The notes under the pieces: generated by a model
The model's input: the letters and a program-made list of their open reading frames with translations, nothing else
What the model was told of the DNA's origin: nothing
The model's database searches: none
Shown here: piece by piece, positions 58,501 to 64,000 of the stretch
Position numbering within the stretch: the first letter of the stretch is position 1
Layout: every line of letters begins with the position of its first letter
NCBI GenBank assembly: GCA_013396655.1
Contig: WBMV01000298.1
Coordinates: forward strand, 2,783,430-2,847,429
Direction of reading: 5' to 3'
DNA length: 64,000 nt
Origin: Campylorhamphus procurvoides
Lineage: Eukaryota; Chordata; Aves; Passeriformes; Dendrocolaptidae
Made by a program: the position numbers and the translations under genes

Positions 58501-61500
58501 AATCTAGCATGGACATGCAGCCCTGCACAGGGCAAGTTTTAAAGACTGGCTGACCATGAAAAACATGCTTACTGCACTTTGAAACTTTCATTTTTTTTTG
58601 TATTTAAATATAGACTGGAGTCACCTGGCAGTCAAGGATGAAGCAATGGGGTTAGATCTTACTGATATTGTCAGAAACCATACTTGCTGTGCTCCATAAT
58701 CAGTGCATGACTCCATAGTTTAGGATTTTGGAAAAAGAATCAGTCACACGGATCTACAAGCCAAATAAAACAGTGGATGTATTGTGGGAGGATACATTGT
58801 GCAGGATAACATAGTTCAACAAAGTAGCATGATGGCCAAGGAGCCCATTCAGAAAACGACGTTTCTGGGTACACTGAGACTGCTGATCTACAGTGCAAAG
58901 TTCAGAAAATCCTGTGGAAAGCTAATTATTCTGTGGGATAATAATTTTGACGTCTTGAATTCCTATTGATTTTGGGTGTCAAATTTTATGCCTGGGCAAG
59001 GAAAATCAACAACACAGCTAAAGCCTACAGCCATATATGGAACATGTGTGGCTCAGTAGTTGCCTCCTGCTGTGTTTTTTTAACCTCATGAGAGAAACCT
59101 TCATTTTTGGTTCTCTTTCATTTAAATAATTGTTTCTTATTTCAGTTTTAACAAAGGAGGATTTTATAGGTCAAGGAATAGGTTCCTGCCTCTGATTATG
59201 TTTGAGCTAATCAAGCAGCAAAACATTACTGGACAATAAGGGCATCCTATGGAAGTGAGAAAATTTAGAATGTAAGACTCTCTGTTATGATTCAATAACA
59301 GCACAATAATGAATTCAATAATTCATTTTTTTGTGAAAAACAAGCAGTCAGGTTTTTTTTCTGTTTTCTTTCTGCATCTATTATTTTATCCATTCTGTGA
59401 CTTTGAGCAAGTCCTCCCAACTTCTTGGTCCCTGAGTCTTCCCTTTCTGCAAAACAACAAATCAAACTCCTTTGCTGGAATGTTGGAGGAATGGATATAG
59501 TGCTTTATAAATATGTAATGAGATCTATTTTTTGCTAGGAGACAGAATGGACTAATATATAAATATATAAATTTAATATTTGCCAGTGGCTTGGGATTTT
59601 TTTCAATACATGACAATAAGAGAATAAACTTAAAAGCTACTATGACATATCTCATTGAGTGTTAGAGGTTTGCATCAAAGATTTGACTCAAGCTTCTCTA
59701 TGAGTCTGTTTTTAAAATAACACAGAGGCAAGGCACATTTGCTTAGCCTGCATATTCCTAGAAATAAATGAGATATATATTTTTTAAACCGTCTTCATTT
59801 ACTTATGAGAAGAATATCTATCTGCAATACTTCATGTATAAAATGTTTCATGCCTGCATAACATATGCACAGAGCATATGTTTTAATTTTAGTTCAGTAC
59901 AGTATTTCAAATTTAAACAAATTACCCCAAGGCATAAAGTACCATCAACCATTATTTTCTGGGTTTTAATACAAGCCAGATTGTAGAGAAGCATTACTAA
60001 TGAAAACAGCAATCATAAACCTGAGCATATTTTACTTACTCCTTGTTAAGGACACAATATACCTGTCTTTTTTAATTTAGTTTTCATATAGTGAAACAAA
60101 ATTAATTGGTAATGCCCCTACTTGCTATTTCTTCACAGTTTTTTGTAATCATGTTTTTAAGGGCTTTTTGAGTTGAGAGCACCATCCAAGCCTCGTTATT
60201 CGCGGCTATCCACCTTAAACTTCTTCAGTTTCCATTCTCTGTAACCAGGGAACATGGACACCACATGGACACCATGGTCTATCTGAAAGACTTCTAAGAT
60301 AGCTGCTAACGATAATGAGGAAAAGCAAGTCAGAAGGCTTAAATGTACTGTACAGGAGACCACAGTTTTAATCCTGTGAAATGGTATCTGTTATGTATAT
60401 CTGTTATGTACTTCAGTAAATCCTCTTTCTCCCACCGAAGGTTTAGCTTAATATGGAATGCTATTTCTCCAGTTACAAATATTCTGTGGCAACACCATAG
60501 GTTACTGCATCGTCTAGCTAAATGAAATTTTATGATGAAGCTCCTTTAACTTCATTCAGAAGTCAGTATCCTCCTGAAAATCCTCTCACTGAAGGGAAAT
60601 TCAATAGTTAATGTTATTTCATTTTATTGAATACTCAGCCATTGCAAACAATTTTGTAAGTCATTTGAATAGAAATAATGTATAGACTGCTTTTTCTTTT
60701 CTGTACAGCAAATTAGTCACTGCTAAAAAAAGATTAAAAACCAGGTTTAATGCCCATGTAAAGCAATACCTTTAAGTCTCCTAACAAAATTTATTTGGAT
60801 GTTCCCTTCTCTGCCCACAAGATGCTTTTATCTTTCTGCAGAGAACTCATGCCTCAAGTCTGCCTGTCTGACCTGCTCATATGAACCCCCCTCAGTTTGT
60901 CTTAAGTGCAGTTATCTGGAATGGCTTGAGCAGGATTAATTTAGGTCTTTGCCACCTTGACTTGTTGTCAAGAATGGTGTATAAGCAGCTCAGCTGGGAG
61001 GCTGAGGAGGATGGAGGTGTGAAGAGTCAGGGAAAAGGAGAGAAAGGGAGGTGTGTTTATATTGAGGGGGCATGCAAAGGGGAATGGGGTAGGTTAAGTG
61101 AAGTGAAAACTCCCCAGCTGACTCAGCTGGAACTGGAGGAAGATGGGCCTGTGGTGAGGTAGCTCAGAATGGATCCAAAGGCTGAACTTGGTGGAACTTG
61201 CTTTCAGATACATTGTAAAGTTCTCACATTCAGTGCAGCACCAGGAAGCACTAACACACAGATGATGACTAGATAATGTGCAGCTATAATCCTGCCCTGG
61301 CTCTGGTTCCCATGCCAGACATAGAGATACACACACCGACAGCTAACCATCCACAGGCAGGTTCCTACAACCCTCTCACTCAAAAAACCTCTCTCTCCCT
61401 GTTTCTCACCCAAAGAGAACGCTGAGGGACTCAGCTTTTACAATTATCTTACAGCGAAAAACCTAAGCCAAGTTCTGGTTCCGGGTCTGGTCCAGTTTGA

Positions 61501-62495
61501 GGGAATCTAAACTCCAATCACTCCTCTCAGAAGTTTCCAGCCCTGTATGGATAAAGAAATATTTGAACTTGATGTGCTGTTTTCTGGAAATCTTCTATTT
61601 CTTTTCCTGTGTCAGCACCTGAGTATCACCATGCAGGATTTATGTTTCAGCAGTGAGTCCAGTGAGGCTCTGTAGGGAGCCCAGTTTTGTCGGCGTGCAT
61701 TCAGTGTGTGCTGACAACAACTGCCAGATAAACGCCCTCCCAGGGACAAAATGCCTCTTTCCTGGACAGTCTTATGGTTGAGCTGACACCAAACTGCTCA
61801 GCCTTGTTTGAAGTTGGGCTGCTCGAAACAGGAGTGTGGTTTAGGCATATAAGGAACAGAAAAGCCTAACAGAATTGAAGCCCTCCCAGACTGAGACAGA
61901 ACAGATTAAGATCCTGAATTCTGTATGAACCTTGTTTTAATATCCCTATTTTTTTCTTTTTGAGATCTGATCCTAAAGGTCTTGCCTGGTGTCATATAAA
62001 AATGCTGCAATGGGGCAAGAAGTGGAATTCAGTGTTCAACTCTCAGATTGCTTGACTACCTAATTTGTGTTTCAGCCCAGCCACAAGTATTAATTTTTTT
62101 TACAAAGAGATGCATCAATGCAGCAAAACAAACTTTTCACATGGACTCCCACAGACCTATTCTTGATTTATGGCATTATGCAGAAGCTGAGTCAAGCTAA
62201 TATTGTTCATCAGACATCAAGGGAACAACTTTTTAAGTGCTCTGCTGAAGCATTTTTCTGGTTTCAATTTTATGTGAAAACCAACAGCCTATTTTACTTA
62301 CTCCGGTGCAGATGCGAAGAAAGTCTACTGCAACTATGGTAGACCAAAAGCAGCCTGTGTTTCAAACAGCCATTTCTTGACATGGTAGTCACTTTCTTAT
62401 TTCTTTTTGTTCCTTGGTTATAATTAATCTAAAAAAAAGGAGAATGGTTTAAAATTTAAGATAATTATAAAATCTAAAAAAAATTTAAAATGAAG

Positions 62496-62530
62496 ACTCC
62501 AAAACCAGGCACTTGACAATGACATTTATT
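62496..62530 (-). terminator. Possible minus-strand poly(A) site
   Basis: On the minus strand AATAAA (62530-62525) is followed by TGTCATTGTCAAGTGCCTGG and then TTTTGG. That is hexamer, a CA-type cleavage position and a GU-rich element at usual distances. It would end a minus-strand transcript whose exon would extend right towards the window edge. No coding exon is seen there. Confidence 0.3.
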
Positions 62531-64000
62531 ACTGCACATGACTGAACAAGATACTGCATTAGATACAGAAGGACAATTGACATCAAACAGGCACTCAACA
62601 TAAAGTGCAACAATATGTATTGGAGAGGAAAGGCTTTGGGGGAGCATTTGATTAATGTACTTTTAATTGGACTTTCCTGCCTCATTGGTTTTATTCTCTC
62701 CATTTAGTTCAAGCTGCTCAAATACATAAATAGGCAAAGCACCTACTATAATTAACACAATACACTGCTTGCAAATTACCATATTTCTCAGATTGTTTAT
62801 AAACAAATTGGATATTGTGCAAATATTGTTGAATTCTTACAGAAATACAGAGGTAAAGAAAGTCCATTATTCCCTAAAAAGAACACCAAACAAACAAAAA
62901 ACCCCAACAAACAAATAAAAAACCAAACCAAAATAAACAGCCTAAAACCAGCCTCTTCCTTGAAAGCTATTTGGGATGCTTGATCATTATGATTTGGTTT
63001 CTGCAGTAATTTTAACTTTAGTTCTGTATTTCATTACAAATTTGTAGGATGTTCTGCCAATGCCATTCAAGCTTGAAGTTGACTGTGCTAAGTTCTGTTC
63101 CACATGTGATGCTCTCTGATCATATAAAGAATGTGTGAGACCATATTTTTATCACCAAATTCAAGCAACAACACTGAAAAGCAAACATTTTGAATAAAAG
63201 ATGCCTACAGCATAGAAACGCAACAGAAAATAAGTCCTATTGCTATTTATAATATTGAAAGTATTCTAGGATTTTTAAGAACCTCATGATATGTGCTTTT
63301 AATCTAGGATGTAATTTTAAAAGAATACATAAAGTGCACCATTGCTAATAAAACACATTAAACATTTAACAACTGAGAAAATCAGATAGGTAATTTGCAT
63401 TTGATACTTAACATACTCAGAAAATGTGAATGACATCTGGGGAATAAAGCACATGAACAGAAACTCCATAGTCAGGAATAGTCAGTTGAGTGAACTATTA
63501 TGTGAATATGTGGAAGAAAAAGAGCAGACTGAAAACTGCACGTCTTCCATGTTTGTTTGAGTGGTGCTGTAGTTTTATGGGATTTAAAAATCAGTTAGTA
63601 TAGTATTTAATATTTTTTGGAGGTTTTGCACTTTAACTACTCTTCATATTAAATTACCATATTAAAAAACCCAAAGAGCTCTCCTTCCTCAGTAAACCCT
63701 CTTTAATTTGCATTTTAGACTATGAAGTACCCTGGGAGCACCACCTACTGTTGAACATCTACATGTACAGTGTGCAGGGGGAACTCCTACGAAGCGGAGG
63801 GTTCTTTTCAAATAACACGTTAGAAAAATACACAGCTTTTCATTTAAAACAAACATGAAAAATTAAAGACACGTTCCAAAAGTTACCTGTATATTATATG
63901 AGCCAAGAGGGAAAGATATGATTCTTTTCCTCACACAAATTAGGTAAACACTATTCAGGAGAAACCAAATATTGGATTTATTGCATATTTACTACTCTCT
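62531..64000. other. AT-rich DNA, possibly a minus-strand 3' UTR
   Basis: No coding frame is recognised. The stretch includes an A-rich low-complexity run of CAAA/AAAC type (about 62882-62940) and, near 63720-63810, a more GC-balanced block. If the poly(A) site at 62.5 kb is real, this would be its untranslated exon. Confidence 0.3.

Larger units (their letters stand above)
51102..62495. other. Intergenic DNA, no gene seen
   Basis: No exon or RNA gene is recognised. Contents noted: a polypyrimidine tract with a C-run (about 53444-53505), a CTCF-like site (54940-54953), a POU/homeodomain cluster (about 55498-55512), a perfect 13-bp tandem duplication (TATCTGTTATGTA at 60385 and 60398) and several A- or T-rich runs. 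HMGN3, expected on this side from mammalian synteny, was not seen. Confidence 0.5.

Noticed and set aside
38500..64000. HMGN3 exons on the plus strand, expected from mammalian synteny
   Set aside because: No frame with the HMGN nucleosome-binding motif (RRSARLSAKPAP type) is present. The gene is probably further downstream.
1..64000. CRISPR arrays, operons, prophage or other bacterial systems
   Set aside because: The sequence is vertebrate nuclear DNA: spliced gene, CpG islands, CR1 LINEs, microsatellites. No regularly spaced repeat array or dense coding is present.

Overview
The window looks like bird nuclear DNA. The evidence is degenerate CR1-type LINE fragments in both orientations, most with the avian tail ending in ATTCTATGA/ATTCTGTGA-like octamers, with no Alu- or B1-like SINEs seen. 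It also holds one vertebrate gene with classical GT-AG introns. I cannot name the species or order.

The one gene I can support is LCA5, encoding lebercilin, a ciliary coiled-coil protein, on the + strand. A probable non-coding exon 1 ends at 20240 in a GC-rich CpG island. Seven coding exons follow (25997-26195, 28672-29201, 30652-30789, 32009-32105, 33251-33396, 35173-35311, 37080-37879). Their junction phases fit without conflict and give a complete 682-residue frame ending in TAA at 37877-37879. A plausible polyadenylation signal (ATTAAA) lies at 38455-38460.

Layout: 1-18.0 kb is gene-poor DNA with CR1 fragments and an orphan CpG island near 9.85-10.11 kb. Between 18.08 and 19.95 kb the assembly is visibly damaged. 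A ~355 bp block is duplicated around a 139 bp GC-rich, CCAAT-box-rich insert bounded by single Ns, and a 682-N gap removes most of the LCA5 CpG island. A 19-bp tandem repeat runs into the gap on the left and a GGGCCY hexamer tract begins just past it on the right. From 19.95 to 38.5 kb is LCA5. From 38.5 to 64 kb I see no convincing exon: it holds CR1 fragments, two perfect palindromes (20 and 18 bp), a CTCF-like site near 54.94 kb, a POU/homeodomain-like cluster near 55.5 kb and a possible minus-strand poly(A) site near 62.5 kb.

The neighbours expected from mammalian synteny (SH3BGRL2 on one side, HMGN3 on the other) were not recognised here. I found no evidence of a novel multi-gene system. 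The most useful observations concern the damaged LCA5 promoter, the upstream ORFs in the LCA5 leader and the unexplained CpG islands.
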